DNA of 64,000 nt from Myxococcus sp. RHSTA-1-4 (GTDB taxonomy: Bacteria > Myxococcota > Myxococcia > Myxococcales > Myxococcaceae): NCBI RefSeq assembly GCF_020037125.1, contig NZ_JAIQDG010000020.1:141167-205166 (forward strand). Direction: 5' to 3'. A model generated the notes under the pieces. That model had not been told where the DNA came from and did no database searches. It saw nothing but the letters and a program-made list of their open reading frames with translations. The translations under genes and the position numbers were made by a program. Shown piece by piece: positions 17,354-26,621 of the stretch. Positions within the stretch are counted from its first letter, which is position 1, and each line of letters starts with the position of its first letter.

Positions 17354-18441
17354 GTGAGGATCTCCTGTAGCGCCCGCACGCACCGCTCGTTCTCCGCGGG
17401 AGTCCCCACGGAGATGCGCAGGCACGTGGGGAACCCCTGGCCCGCGAAGGGCCGGACGATGACGCCCTTGCGCAGGAGCAATTCGTACAGCTCCACGGCG
17501 GGCCGGTGGAAGTCGGCGAACACGAAGTTGGCGTGGCTGTGCGTGAGCGTCGCGCCCAGCTTCGGCAGCTCCTCCGCGTAGTAGCGCAGGCCCTGGCGGT
17601 TGTTGTCGCGCGTGCGCCGCACGTGCTCGGTGTCCTCCAGCGCGGCGATGCCCGCCGCCTGCGCCACCACCGTCAGGTTGAAGGGCATGCGCGTGCGGTG
17701 CACGTACGCCGCCAGCTTCGCGTCCATGACGCCGTAGCCCAGGCGCACGCCGGCCAGCCCGTGAATCTTGCTGAAGGTGCGCAGCGCCACCAGGTTGGGG
17801 TACTGGCGGAACAGCTCCACCGCGCTGGCGTACTCGGGCCACTCCACGAACTCGAAGTAGGCCTCGTCGTGCACCACCATCACCTCGGGCGGCACCGCGG
17901 ACAGGAAGGCCTCCAGCGCCTTGCGCCCGAAGGCCGTGCCCGTGGGGTTGTCCGGGTTGGCCAGGAACACCATCCGCGTGCGCGGGGTGATGGCGCGGGC
18001 CATGGCCTCCAGGTCGTACTGGTAGCCCTCGCGCATGGGCACCTCCACGAAGGGGCGCCCATGCGCCTGCGCGGAGATGCGGTAGGCGGAGAAGGAGCCC
18101 TTGCACAGGAGGATTTCGTCCTCCGGCGTGGTGAAGGTGCGGATGAGCAGCTCGATGAGCTCGTTGGAACCGCTGCCCAGCACCACCTCCTCGGGACGCA
18201 CGCCCACGTGCGCGGCCAGCCGGCGCACCAGGTGGAAGGACGTCGCGTCGGGGTACAGGTGCGTCGCGGCGGAGGCCGCGCGCATGGCCTCCACGGCACG
18301 GGGCGAGGGCCCGAGCGGGTTCTCGTTCGAGGCGAGCTTGATGACGCCCTTCAGGCCGTACTCGCGCTCGGTCTCTTCAATCGGCTTGCCCGGAACGTAG
18401 GGCTTGAGGGTCTCGACGTGGGGAGGAACGAGAGGTCGCAT
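17350..18441 (-). CDS. hisC: Histidinol-phosphate aminotransferase
   Basis: A fold-type I PLP enzyme with LASNENPLGPSP, HLYPDATSFHL, GSGSNELIELLIR, FLANPDNPTGTAF and VVHDEAYFEF. The Schiff-base Lys is in TFSKIHGLAGVRLGYG, and the phosphate Arg is in LRISVGTPAEN. It converts imidazole-acetol phosphate and glutamate to histidinol phosphate in histidine synthesis; aromatic substrates are also possible in this family. I chose the ATG at 18441 (363 residues). A TTG at 18468 overlaps the accA stop (TTGA) and would allow coupled initiation with nine more residues. Confidence 0.95.
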   Translation of the reverse strand: MRPLVPPHVETLKPYVPGKPIEETEREYGLKGVIKLASNENPLGPSPRAVEAMRAASAATHLYPDATSFHLVRRLAAHVGVRPEEVVLGSGSNELIELLIRTFTTPEDEILLCKGSFSAYRISAQAHGRPFVEVPMREGYQYDLEAMARAITPRTRMVFLANPDNPTGTAFGRKALEAFLSAVPPEVMVVHDEAYFEFVEWPEYASAVELFRQYPNLVALRTFSKIHGLAGVRLGYGVMDAKLAAYVHRTRMPFNLTVVAQAAGIAALEDTEHVRRTRDNNRQGLRYYAEELPKLGATLTHSHANFVFADFHRPAVELYELLLRKGVIVRPFAGQGFPTCLRISVGTPAENERCVRALQEILT

Positions 18442-18464
18442 GAAGCCCCAGGAAGTAAATGCCT

Positions 18465-19433
18465 TCAACGCCCGGAGAACACGCCCAGCGCGCGGAACTT
18501 CGCGTACCGGTCCTGCACCAGTTCATCGGGCGACAGCTCGGCGAGCTGGCTCAGGTGCTTGCGCAGCGCCTTGCCCAGCGCCTCGGCCGTCTTCGCGGGG
18601 TCGCGGTGGGCGCCGCCCGGGGGCTCGGCCACCACCTCGTCCACAATCTTCATCTCCAGCAGGTCCCTGGCCGTGAGCTTCATCGCGTCCGCCGCCTTGT
18701 CCGCCTTGGTGGCGTCGCGGAAGAGGATGGAGGCGCAGCCCTCCGGGGAGATGACCGAGTAGACGCTGTTCTGCAGCATCAGCACGCGGTTGCCCACGCC
18801 GATGGCCAGCGCGCCGCCCGAGCCGCCCTCGCCCACCACGGTGGAGATGATGGGAACCTTCAGCCGGCTCATCACCTCCAGGTTGACGGCGATGGCCTCC
18901 GCCTGCCCCCGCTCCTCCGCGCCGATGCCCGGGTACGCGCCCGGCGTGTCCACGAAGGTGAGGATGGGCTTCTCGAAGCGCTCGGCCAGCTCCATCAGGC
19001 GGCGGGCCTTGCGGTAGCCCTCCGGGCGCGGCATGCCGAAGTTGCGCGCCATGTTCTCCTTGGTGTTGCGGCCCTTCTGGTGGCCCATCACCATCACCGG
19101 CTTGCCGTCGAAGCGCGCGAAGCCACCGACGATGGACGGGTCCTCGCCGAAGTGCCGGTCACCGCACAGCTCCACGAAGTCGGTGAACAGGAACTGGACG
19201 TAGTCGAGGAAGTACGGGCGGTTCGGGTGGCGGGACATCTGCACCACCTGCCACCGCGACAGGTCACTGAAGATCTCCGCCTGGAGCTTCTTCGCCTTCT
19301 TCTCGAGCTTGGCGATCTCAGACGTGAAGTCCGCCGAACCTCCGGTGGACAACACCTTCAGCTCCTCGATCTTCTTCTCCAGCTCGATGATGGGACGCTC
19401 GAAGTCGAGCGCGTAGGTGGTACCGATTGCCAT
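18465..19433 (-). CDS. accA: Acetyl-CoA carboxylase carboxyltransferase subunit alpha
   Basis: This protein is 322 residues, the usual AccA length. It has an N-terminal helical region (LDFERPIIELEKKIEEL), then the carboxyltransferase core with RFDGKPVMVMGHQKG, FGMPRPEGYRKA, ILTFVDTPGAYPGIGAEERGQ and ISTVVGEGGSGGALAIGVG. These glycine-rich loops form the oxyanion and biotin sites. With AccD it transfers carboxybiotin carbon dioxide to acetyl-CoA, giving malonyl-CoA for fatty acid synthesis. accD, accB and accC are not in the window. It is first in the accA-hisC-cmk run and divergent from a TPR gene 61 bases away. Confidence 0.97.
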   Translation of the reverse strand: MAIGTTYALDFERPIIELEKKIEELKVLSTGGSADFTSEIAKLEKKAKKLQAEIFSDLSRWQVVQMSRHPNRPYFLDYVQFLFTDFVELCGDRHFGEDPSIVGGFARFDGKPVMVMGHQKGRNTKENMARNFGMPRPEGYRKARRLMELAERFEKPILTFVDTPGAYPGIGAEERGQAEAIAVNLEVMSRLKVPIISTVVGEGGSGGALAIGVGNRVLMLQNSVYSVISPEGCASILFRDATKADKAADAMKLTARDLLEMKIVDEVVAEPPGGAHRDPAKTAEALGKALRKHLSQLAELSPDELVQDRYAKFRALGVFSGR

Positions 19434-19530
19434 GGCGCGGGACTAGCACCAGGGTAAGGCCGCTTTCAACGCGCAAGAGGTTACGCACCCCCCCATGGAA
19501 TCAACCAGGCCTTCCCTCCGTCGGAAGCAT

Positions 19531-20217
19531 ATGTACCTCGCCCTTCCGCTAGTCGTCCTGACGCTGACAGCCGCCAGCCCAGTCCCCTCCGCGCAGGCGC
19601 GCAACACCGAGGGCTTCCGCCTGTACCAGGCCGGCCGCTACCCGGAGGCCCTGGAAAAGTTCCAGGAGGCCGCCCGGGAGGCGCCGGGCTATGCGCTCGC
19701 CCGCTACAACGTCGCGGCCACCCTGGGCGTGCTGCGCAAGCAGGGCAAGGTCTGCGAGTTCAGCGCCCACCGGGACGTCATCGTCGAGCACCTCACCCAG
19801 GCGGTGAAGCTGGACGCGCGCCGGCTGGCCCGGGCGAAGGTGGACCGGGACTTCGACCCCATCCGCGACACGCTCGGCTGGCAGCGCCTGCTGGGCCGCG
19901 CTCCGGAGCGGGAGGCGGACGTGCCTCACCTGCTGCGCGCCGTGTCCTGGTTCGGCCCCGGCGTGGGCGTCTACGGCACCACCCAGGGCCTGCGCTTTAC
20001 CTCCGCCACCCGGGCCGTGCTGTGGACGAAGGGGGTGGGGGAGGACGGCGTCCCTCGCCAGCGGCAGGTGGCCGGCACCTACACGGTGCGAGGCCGCTCG
20101 GTGGAGCTGCGGCTGAAGGGCCGGGCGCCGCTGGTGGGAACGCTCACCGAGAAGGGTGCCCTCACCTTCCCCGAGCTGGGCACGTTCACCGACTCACCTT
20201 CCGAGTGCGATGCCTGA
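19531..20217 (+). CDS. Exported TPR-like protein
   Basis: From the ATG at 19531 the protein is 228 residues, beginning with a signal peptide (YLALPLVVLTLTAASPVPSAQA); an ATG at 19495 adds 12 residues in front. A TPR-type helical pair follows (TEGFRLYQAGRYPEALEKF, REAPGYALARYNVAATLG). The C-terminal half has a beta-rich segment with a V-A-G-T-Y-T-V-R-G sequence, like small lipocalin- or META-type modules that measure a change from baseline. Probably periplasmic or secreted; function unknown. Confidence 0.7.
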   Translation: MYLALPLVVLTLTAASPVPSAQARNTEGFRLYQAGRYPEALEKFQEAAREAPGYALARYNVAATLGVLRKQGKVCEFSAHRDVIVEHLTQAVKLDARRLARAKVDRDFDPIRDTLGWQRLLGRAPEREADVPHLLRAVSWFGPGVGVYGTTQGLRFTSATRAVLWTKGVGEDGVPRQRQVAGTYTVRGRSVELRLKGRAPLVGTLTEKGALTFPELGTFTDSPSECDA

Positions 20218-20410
20218 GACACCCCGGCCGTCAGTGATGGCCCACGGGCATTCGACGTGACGGGCCCCGCACGCTTACACGGGAAGCCCGCTGCCGGGCC
20301 TTGGCGCGCACGACGCAACCCGTCATCTTGCGCGGCGGGGGCAGCGGGGTCGGCAGTTGTCTTGGGGCAGTACCGGGGCTGGAGGCACGCGGGTGGCGAG
20401 CCCCCTCTTT

Positions 20411-22378
20411 TCAGGCCGCCTTGATCTTCGCCGCGGGCGGAGACAGCGCGTACCACGCGGTGCGGAACGCCTTCAGCTCGCGCAGGCCCGCCGGGTGGCG
20501 GCCGAGCGCGGGAGCCATGGTGACGGGCAGGCCCAGCTTCTTCTCGATGGCCTTGGCCGCGTTCAGCTCCAGCTTGCGGCGGTTCTCACACTTCTCGCAG
20601 GTGGACTTGGGGCCCACGCGGTTGACGAGCACCCGCTCCACCGGGAGCTTCTTCTCCTTGAGGTACTCCACCAGCCGCTCGGTGCGGGCGGCGGCCAGCT
20701 CCTCGCCGCGCGTGACGACGACGAAGCGCGCCTCGCTCGGGGAGGCCAGCGCCTCCTCGAAGCGCTTCACATGCTTGATCATCGCCGCGATGTCGTCCGC
20801 CAGCTCGCCCAGCCCCTTCGCGCGGTGCTTGCTCAGCACGGTGTGCAGCGCGCCCAGCCACGTCTTGGCCGTCTCCGCCAGCTCCACCACGCGCACCGCC
20901 GTCACCACCGGCGCCGAGTCCACCACGATGCGCTTGAAGCGCTCCTGCACCAGCGCGTCGGTGAGGCAGGACAGCGCCGCCAGCTCGTCGATGCCCGGGG
21001 GCGCGCACTCCAGCAGGTTGCGCAGGTAGAGCAGATCCGCCGGCACCTCGCTGCCCGCCCTGGGCGCGCCCTCGAAGGCCTTCTCCGCCTTCTCCTTCAG
21101 CCGCTTGCGCAGGGCGTTGAACCAGCCGGCGATGTCCAGCTCGCGCGCGTACAGGCCCTTGGTGCCCTTCACCTGCGTCTCGGTGTCCGTCAGCCGGCTC
21201 TGCAGCACGTCCGACAGCGAGTGCGAGGGGTCCGTGGAGATGAGGAGCACCGGCCCCTCCTTCTCCGTCAGCGTCACCGCGGCCGCGGCGGCGCACGAGC
21301 TCTTGCCCACGCCACCCTGGCCCACGAAGAAGATCAGCCGCGTGGGAGGCAGCGGCGGCGCGGCGATGGGAGGCATGGACGGCGCGCGCACCAGCGCCGG
21401 GGGACCTTCCGCCGCGACGAACTCCAGCGCCTTCGTCTCCTTGCCACCCGCCCACGCCTTGGCGAACAGGGCCAGCCCGTCCAGCCCGCGGGGCGCCACC
21501 TCGCGCTTGCCCAGCAGGTGCACTGGCACCGCCTTGTCCAGCGCCTGGAACTTGCGAACGTGCGGGGCCTGGAGGCCCCGGCGGCCCTGGCACGCCGGAC
21601 AGCCGTCCCGCTCCTCCACCTGGTTGACGACGATCTCCGTCACCGGCAGCCCGCGCTCGCGAAGCTGCGTGAAGAGCATGCGCGTCTGCGCCTCGGGCAC
21701 CGGCTCCGCCAGCGCGACGAGGTGGAAGGCCGTGCGCGCGGGGTCCTTCAGCAGCGCGAGCAGCTTCTCCGCCTTCTGCTCCAGCGCCTCCAGGAAGCCC
21801 GGCGCGGCGGTCTCCGCGGCCTTCTTGCCCTTGCCCGTGGCCGCCGGCTTCGCGCCGCCCGCCTTCACCAGGCCCAGGAACTTGCGCAGCCCCACCGGCA
21901 GGTCGAACAGCCGCAGCGTGTGGCTCGTGGGCGCCGCGTCGACGATGATCCGGTCGAACTCGCGCTCCTTGCCCTCGAGCAGATCCACCACGTGGAAGAG
22001 GCTGATCAGCTCCTCCAGGCCCGGCACCGCCTGCTGGTACAGCTTGCCCAGGTCCTCGTCGGAGATGTGCGTGCCCTTCGCCGCCGCCTTCTGCAGCGCG
22101 GGCAGGTAGTCCGCCAGGAAGGGCTTCATCAGCGCGGCCGGCTCGAGCTCCAGGGCGTACACCCCACCCTCGCCCTTGCCCGGCACCAGCTTCGTCGGCT
22201 TCGCCGCGAGCTTCTTCTTCACGAGGTCCGACAGGGAACGCACCGGGTCCAGCGACACGAGCAGGACACGTTCCTTCGGGGCGTCTTCCGACAACCGCAA
22301 CGCGTACGCTGCCGCGAGCGTGGTCTTGCCTACCCCGCCCTTGCCTCCGAAGAAGTGAAGAACTCGCGCGTCGCTCAT
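20411..22378 (-). CDS. Tandem ArsA/Get3-family ATPase
   Basis: The protein is 655 residues from the ATG at 22378 and contains two full ArsA/Get3 halves. The first has the deviant Walker A GGKGGVGKTT near residue 10, switch I SLDPVRSLSDL, and a DGCPACQG site. The second has GQGGVGKSSCA (about 350), STDPSHSLSDVL and STCEKCENRR. Both halves carry the CxxC that binds the dimer-interface zinc in Get3. Neither shows the arsenite-binding Cys triad of ArsA that I could identify. It may chaperone tail-anchored or other hydrophobic proteins, or gate a membrane partner, in the cytoplasm. Both sites look ATP-competent. Confidence 0.88.
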   Translation of the reverse strand: MSDARVLHFFGGKGGVGKTTLAAAYALRLSEDAPKERVLLVSLDPVRSLSDLVKKKLAAKPTKLVPGKGEGGVYALELEPAALMKPFLADYLPALQKAAAKGTHISDEDLGKLYQQAVPGLEELISLFHVVDLLEGKEREFDRIIVDAAPTSHTLRLFDLPVGLRKFLGLVKAGGAKPAATGKGKKAAETAAPGFLEALEQKAEKLLALLKDPARTAFHLVALAEPVPEAQTRMLFTQLRERGLPVTEIVVNQVEERDGCPACQGRRGLQAPHVRKFQALDKAVPVHLLGKREVAPRGLDGLALFAKAWAGGKETKALEFVAAEGPPALVRAPSMPPIAAPPLPPTRLIFFVGQGGVGKSSCAAAAAVTLTEKEGPVLLISTDPSHSLSDVLQSRLTDTETQVKGTKGLYARELDIAGWFNALRKRLKEKAEKAFEGAPRAGSEVPADLLYLRNLLECAPPGIDELAALSCLTDALVQERFKRIVVDSAPVVTAVRVVELAETAKTWLGALHTVLSKHRAKGLGELADDIAAMIKHVKRFEEALASPSEARFVVVTRGEELAAARTERLVEYLKEKKLPVERVLVNRVGPKSTCEKCENRRKLELNAAKAIEKKLGLPVTMAPALGRHPAGLRELKAFRTAWYALSPPAAKIKAA

Positions 22379-22636
22379 TGGGTTGTGGCCTTCCTTGTGC
22401 CCCCCCGGCGGCACTGATGCACTCTCCAGAACGGCCAGAAGAAGGCGCCGGAGTCACCCGGTGCGTGGACCTGTGCGGCCGGGCCCTCCCTGTGGGTGGG
22501 AGATTACCGCAGAATCCCCCGTCCAGAGGTCAAAAGTCAAGAATTGACGCGGGGTTTCGAGGCTGGAACGGCCCTCTGGAAGGCCCCCCTCCGAGCCCCG
22601 CCAAGCACGCGGAATCCGGAGGGGATTTCCTACCCG

Positions 22637-24082
22637 TCAGGTCAGCGGGCGCAGCCCGTTGGGACCGAGCGGTCCGTCGCCTACCGGCCCTCCCAGGGGA
22701 CTTGCGTCGCGCACCGGGGACTGCTGCGCGCGGGCCTCGGCCGCGTAGCGGTTGAGCTTGTTGTACAGCGTCTTCTCGCTCACCCCGAGCACCTCCGCGG
22801 TGCGGGCCTTGTTGTTCCCGTTCCGCTGGAGGCTGCCGAGGATGTACTCCCGCTCCACCGCGTCCAGGCTCAGCCCGAAGGGCAGCCGGAAGGTGTGGCG
22901 CTCCGGGGCCTTGCCGGCCATGTCCGGCGGCAGGTGCTCCCGGGTGATCAGCTCCCCGTCGCAGAGGATCACCGCGCGCTCCACGGCGTTGCGCAATTCG
23001 CGGATGTTGCCGGGCCAGTCGTAGTTCTTCAGCACCTCCATGGCCTCCGGGTGCACGCCGCTGACGCGCTTGGCGGAGTCCCCCCGGAACTTGTCCACGA
23101 AGTGCTGCACGAGGATGGGCACGTCCTCCCGCCGCTCGCGCAGGGGCGGCAGGTGGATCTGGAACACGTTGAGGCGGAAGTAGAGGTCCTCCCGGAACCG
23201 CCCGTTCTTGATCTCCTGCTTGAGGTCGCGGTTGGTGGCGCACAGCACGCGCACGTCCACCTCGATCTCCACCTTGCCGCCCAGCCGCCGCAGCCGCCCC
23301 TCCTCCAGCACGCGCAGCAGCTTCGCCTGCAGCTCCAGGGGAATCTCGCCCAACTCGTCCAGGAACAGCGTGCCGCCGTGCGCCATCTCGAACACGCCGG
23401 GCCGGCGCTGATCCGCGCCGGTGAAGGCGCCGCGCTCGTGGCCGAACAGCTCGGACTCGATGAGCGTGTGGGGGATGGACGCGCAGTTGATGGCGATGAA
23501 GGGCTTGTCGCGCCGCAGGGACAGGTTGTGGACGGCGCGCGCCACCACCTCCTTGCCCGTGCCGGACTCGCCGCTGATGGACACGCTGGCCTTGGAGGGG
23601 GCCACCTTCTCCACCAGCTCAATCACCTTCCGCATGCCGGCGGACTGGGCGATGAGGTCCGACGAGCCGAGCTGCTTCAGCCGCCGCCGCAGCGTCTGCA
23701 CCTCGCGCAGGGTCTCCTTCTTCTCCAGCGCCCGGTCGATGCAGACCTTCAGCCGCGCGGTGTCGAGCGGCTTGACGATGAAGTCGTAGGCGCCCTCGCG
23801 GATGGCCTCCACCGCGGCGTCGATGGTGCCGCGCCCCGTGAGGAAGACCACCGGGCAGTCCGGCAGCTCCTCCTTCAGGTTGCGCAGCAGCCACAGGCCA
23901 TCCGTCTCCGGCATGGCCAGGTCCGACAGGACGACGTCCGGCCGGAACTCACCCGCCTTGCGGAGTGCGTCGTGCCCGTCGAATGCGATCTCGACCTTGT
24001 GCCCCCAGGTGCTGAGCATCTCTGCCAGCGCCTCGCACGTGTCGCGTTCGTCATCCACGGCCAGGATTCGTGCGCTGCCCAA
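22637..24082 (-). CDS. NtrC-family sigma-54-dependent response regulator
   Basis: The protein is 481 residues. The receiver (about 4-120) has acidic DDE residues, phospho-acceptor Asp54 (VLSDLAMP) and Lys in VKPLD. The AAA+ domain (about 145-375) has Walker A GESGTGKE, the sigma-54 contact loop GAFTGA, GTLFLDELGEIPL as Walker B and an R-finger region FREDLYFRLNVF. A Fis-type HTH lies near 420-450 (NKARTAEVLGVSEKTLYNKL). It activates RpoN-dependent promoters. The upstream kinase-like gene ends 78 bases before it on the same strand and is the natural partner. Confidence 0.95.
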   Translation of the reverse strand: MGSARILAVDDERDTCEALAEMLSTWGHKVEIAFDGHDALRKAGEFRPDVVLSDLAMPETDGLWLLRNLKEELPDCPVVFLTGRGTIDAAVEAIREGAYDFIVKPLDTARLKVCIDRALEKKETLREVQTLRRRLKQLGSSDLIAQSAGMRKVIELVEKVAPSKASVSISGESGTGKEVVARAVHNLSLRRDKPFIAINCASIPHTLIESELFGHERGAFTGADQRRPGVFEMAHGGTLFLDELGEIPLELQAKLLRVLEEGRLRRLGGKVEIEVDVRVLCATNRDLKQEIKNGRFREDLYFRLNVFQIHLPPLRERREDVPILVQHFVDKFRGDSAKRVSGVHPEAMEVLKNYDWPGNIRELRNAVERAVILCDGELITREHLPPDMAGKAPERHTFRLPFGLSLDAVEREYILGSLQRNGNNKARTAEVLGVSEKTLYNKLNRYAAEARAQQSPVRDASPLGGPVGDGPLGPNGLRPLT

Positions 24083-24160
24083 GTTGAAGACCTCCCGTAC
24101 TGCGTCGTGACGCGAAGTTGTGAACCCGAGAGAAAGGCTCCGGTGCTCCGGGACCGCGCC

Positions 24161-24838
24161 TCAGGCGCGGGGGAACACCAGCCGGCACTGCCCGGCGCGC
24201 AGCAGCGCCTCCACGCCCAGCTGCGCGCAGCGCAGCTCCAGGGCCGCCACCACGTCCGGCTGGCTCTCCACGGGGGCCCCCGTGTCCTCCACCTCCAGCA
24301 CCGCCGAGTCCCCTTCCGCCCGCACCCGCACGCGCACCGCCCCACCGCCGTCCGCCCGCCGGAAGGCGCGCAGCAGCGCCTGCGTCAGGAAGAAGCCCAG
24401 CTCGGACGTGTCCGCCAGCCGCACCCGCACCCCGGCCTCCACCGCCACCTGCACCTGCACCCGGCGCTTGCGGCCCTCGTGGGCCAGCACCCCCAGGGCG
24501 CGCGTGGCGGCCTCGGACAGGTCGGCCTCGCCCGGCGTCCCAGGCCGGTGGACGATGAACTCCGAGAACTGGCGGAGGATGCCGTCCACGCGCTGGATCT
24601 GCTCGCGCATGGCCTTGAGGTTCTTCTCCTGCGAGGCAGGCACCTGCCCCGTCTCCGCCTTCAGCTTCTCGGAGAGGACCTCCAGGTGGATGGCCAGCGC
24701 GTTGAGCGGGTTGCGCACGTCGTGCAGCAGGCTGTCCATCAGCGTCGCCACCACGCCATAGCGGGCCGCGCCCACCATGGGGTCCGACGCCTCCTGGACA
24801 GAGGGTGCATTACTGGACACAGCCGTTGAGCTAACCAA
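24161..24838 (-). CDS. Histidine kinase-like protein with degenerate ATPase domain
   Basis: I choose a TTG at 24838 because GAGGAG lies six bases upstream; the protein is then 225 residues. The DHp domain has LLHDVRNPLNALAIHLEVL with His39. The catalytic region is incomplete: the expected N-box Asn is absent (LTQALLRAFRRA), a DTG remains (VEVEDTGAPV), and no GTGLGL lid or G2 box is present. There is no sensor or membrane segment. It lies directly upstream of an NtrC regulator and may act as phosphatase, dimeric phosphotransfer scaffold or weak kinase. That role is inferred. Confidence 0.75.
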   Translation of the reverse strand: MVSSTAVSSNAPSVQEASDPMVGAARYGVVATLMDSLLHDVRNPLNALAIHLEVLSEKLKAETGQVPASQEKNLKAMREQIQRVDGILRQFSEFIVHRPGTPGEADLSEAATRALGVLAHEGRKRRVQVQVAVEAGVRVRLADTSELGFFLTQALLRAFRRADGGGAVRVRVRAEGDSAVLEVEDTGAPVESQPDVVAALELRCAQLGVEALLRAGQCRLVFPRA

Positions 24839-25072
24839 CGGAAACTCCTCGGGTTTTTGCCGCTCTCCCCGCCCTCGCCCCTGCCGGAGCCAAGAGTTAG
24901 GGAGCCCCTTCCGGAACGTCAACCCTGGGTCGGTAATTCTTGCCGGAAGAGGCAAATTCCCGTGCTGGGACGCCCACTTGCGGGGGCTCCCAAGTGTCTC
25001 CGGGGCGACGTTTTCCGAGGATCCGCGATCACTCCGTCCCGCCCTCTGTCGGGCAGTGGACGAAGGTGCGAC

Positions 25073-25525
25073 TCACGCCGTGGTGGCGGGGGGGCGCGCG
25101 GCCTCGCCGAGGCCCACGAGTTCCAGCTTCAGCCGGGCGGCGAACTCGAAGATGCGCGGATCCCTGTAGAATTCGCCGAAGACGATGCGCACCAGGCCCG
25201 CGTTGGCGATCAGCTTGAAGCAGGGCCAGCAGGGGCTGGCGGTGGTGTAGATGGTCGCCCCGTCGATGCCGACGCCGTTGGTGGCCGCCTGGATGATGGC
25301 GTTCGCCTCGGCGTGGACGGTGGCCACGCAGTGGCCGTTCTCCATCATGTGGCCCACGTCGTCGCAGTGCGGCAGGCCGCGGATGGAGCCGTTGTAGCCG
25401 GTGGACAGGATGGTCCTGCCCCGCACGATGACGGCGCCCACATGCTTGCGATCACACGTGGCGCGCGTGGCCACCTGCTTCGCGATGTCCATGAAGTACT
25501 GATCCCACGAGACACGTCCGGACAT
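25073..25525 (-). CDS. Deoxycytidylate (dCMP) deaminase family protein
   Basis: The protein is 150 residues from the ATG at 25525, six bases after GGAGG. The zinc deaminase signature is complete: HAEANAII gives the zinc His and catalytic Glu, and PCWPC gives the two zinc Cys. RATCDRKHVGAVIV and TGYNGSIRGLPHCDD match the dCMP deaminase (ComEB-like) subfamily. The reaction is dCMP plus water to dUMP plus ammonia, feeding thymidylate synthesis. Cytosolic. The preceding protease gene on the same strand ends 80 bases upstream. Confidence 0.92.
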   Translation of the reverse strand: MSGRVSWDQYFMDIAKQVATRATCDRKHVGAVIVRGRTILSTGYNGSIRGLPHCDDVGHMMENGHCVATVHAEANAIIQAATNGVGIDGATIYTTASPCWPCFKLIANAGLVRIVFGEFYRDPRIFEFAARLKLELVGLGEAARPPATTA

Positions 25526-25605
25526 GCGATACCTCCGGGCCGGGATGTAACCCGGCCCGTGAGCGTGTCGAAAAATCCGCCGCTGCACCACCGAGGGTGC
25601 GAGTG

Positions 25606-26481
25606 TCAACGCCCCGCCGCGTGAGCCACGCCACCCTCGGAGGAGGCGCCGTGCTGGAGCAGCCGCGCGAAGCCCCTGGCCTGGAGGAACTGGCGCACCT
25701 TGGCGCTGGGCGCGGCGAACGTCTCGCCGGGCATGGGCACGTCGAAGCTGTAGCTCTGCTCCTGCACGGCGAAGTCCACCTTGGCGGTGCGGTAGCCCTC
25801 CACGATGGCCAGCAGCTTGCCCGTCTCCAGGCTGAAGATGCCGCCGCCGGACGCGCCATAGCCGATGGGCGCGTCCGTCTTCACCATCTTCGGGCGCTTC
25901 GTCTCGCGGTCCCACTCCACCTGGGACAGCATGCCGCCGGACAGGGACAGCGCGCGGCCGAAGGGAGACGCCGCCACCACCACGTCCTCGCCTGGCTCCA
26001 GCTCCGCGTCGTCCGCGAGCTTCACCGCCGGCAGGTCCAGGCCCGGCACGCGCACCAGCGCCAGGTCCATGTCCGGCACCTGCCCGGTGGCCGCCACCTC
26101 GCCGGTGTGCTCGAGCACGTCGCCCCGGCGGTCCACCAGGACACGCAGGACGGGCTCCTTCAGGTGGCCCATCTCCACCGCGTGCGCGTTGGTGACGACC
26201 CAGGCCACCACCCCGCCCTTCTCGTCGCGCTCGGAGCCCACCACCACGCCGGACGCCGCGCTGCGCGCCTTGCCGCCGTCGGAAATCTGGAGGCGCACGT
26301 TGTGCGGGAGGATGCGCCGCACCCGCTCCTTGCGGGACGGCCTCGGGGCCTCGGGCCGGGCCACCACGCGCTCCACGGGGGCCGCCTGGGGCGCGGGAGC
26401 GCTGGCGGCCTGCTGCGAGGGCGCACTGGCGCAAGACACGAGGGCGAGCAGGGCGGGGACGCCCGGGAAGAAGCGGCTCAT
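25606..26481 (-). CDS. Lipoprotein trypsin-like serine protease (S1/DegP-type fold)
   Basis: A 291-residue protein with a lipoprotein signal (LLALVSC). The chymotrypsin-fold triad is readable: His in VVTNAHAVE, Asp in DMDLALVRV and Ser in GYGASGGGIF. No PDZ domain follows, and the length fits a single protease domain with a Pro/Ala-rich N-terminal linker. It should act in the periplasm or at the outer membrane on misfolded or regulatory substrates. The Ser context (GASGG rather than GNSGG) is slightly unusual. Confidence 0.87.
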   Translation of the reverse strand: MSRFFPGVPALLALVSCASAPSQQAASAPAPQAAPVERVVARPEAPRPSRKERVRRILPHNVRLQISDGGKARSAASGVVVGSERDEKGGVVAWVVTNAHAVEMGHLKEPVLRVLVDRRGDVLEHTGEVAATGQVPDMDLALVRVPGLDLPAVKLADDAELEPGEDVVVAASPFGRALSLSGGMLSQVEWDRETKRPKMVKTDAPIGYGASGGGIFSLETGKLLAIVEGYRTAKVDFAVQEQSYSFDVPMPGETFAAPSAKVRQFLQARGFARLLQHGASSEGGVAHAAGR

Positions 26482-26621
26482 CGACTCTCCGGTGGGGGGG
26501 AACGGCTGCGCTACCGCTACGAGGATGCAACTCGTTTGCAGCCCCCATCATCCCGAGCCACCACCGGCATTGGAAGCAGGCGTCCGGCGAGGCCCCGGCC
26601 GCCTGCCCGCTCACGCGCGGC

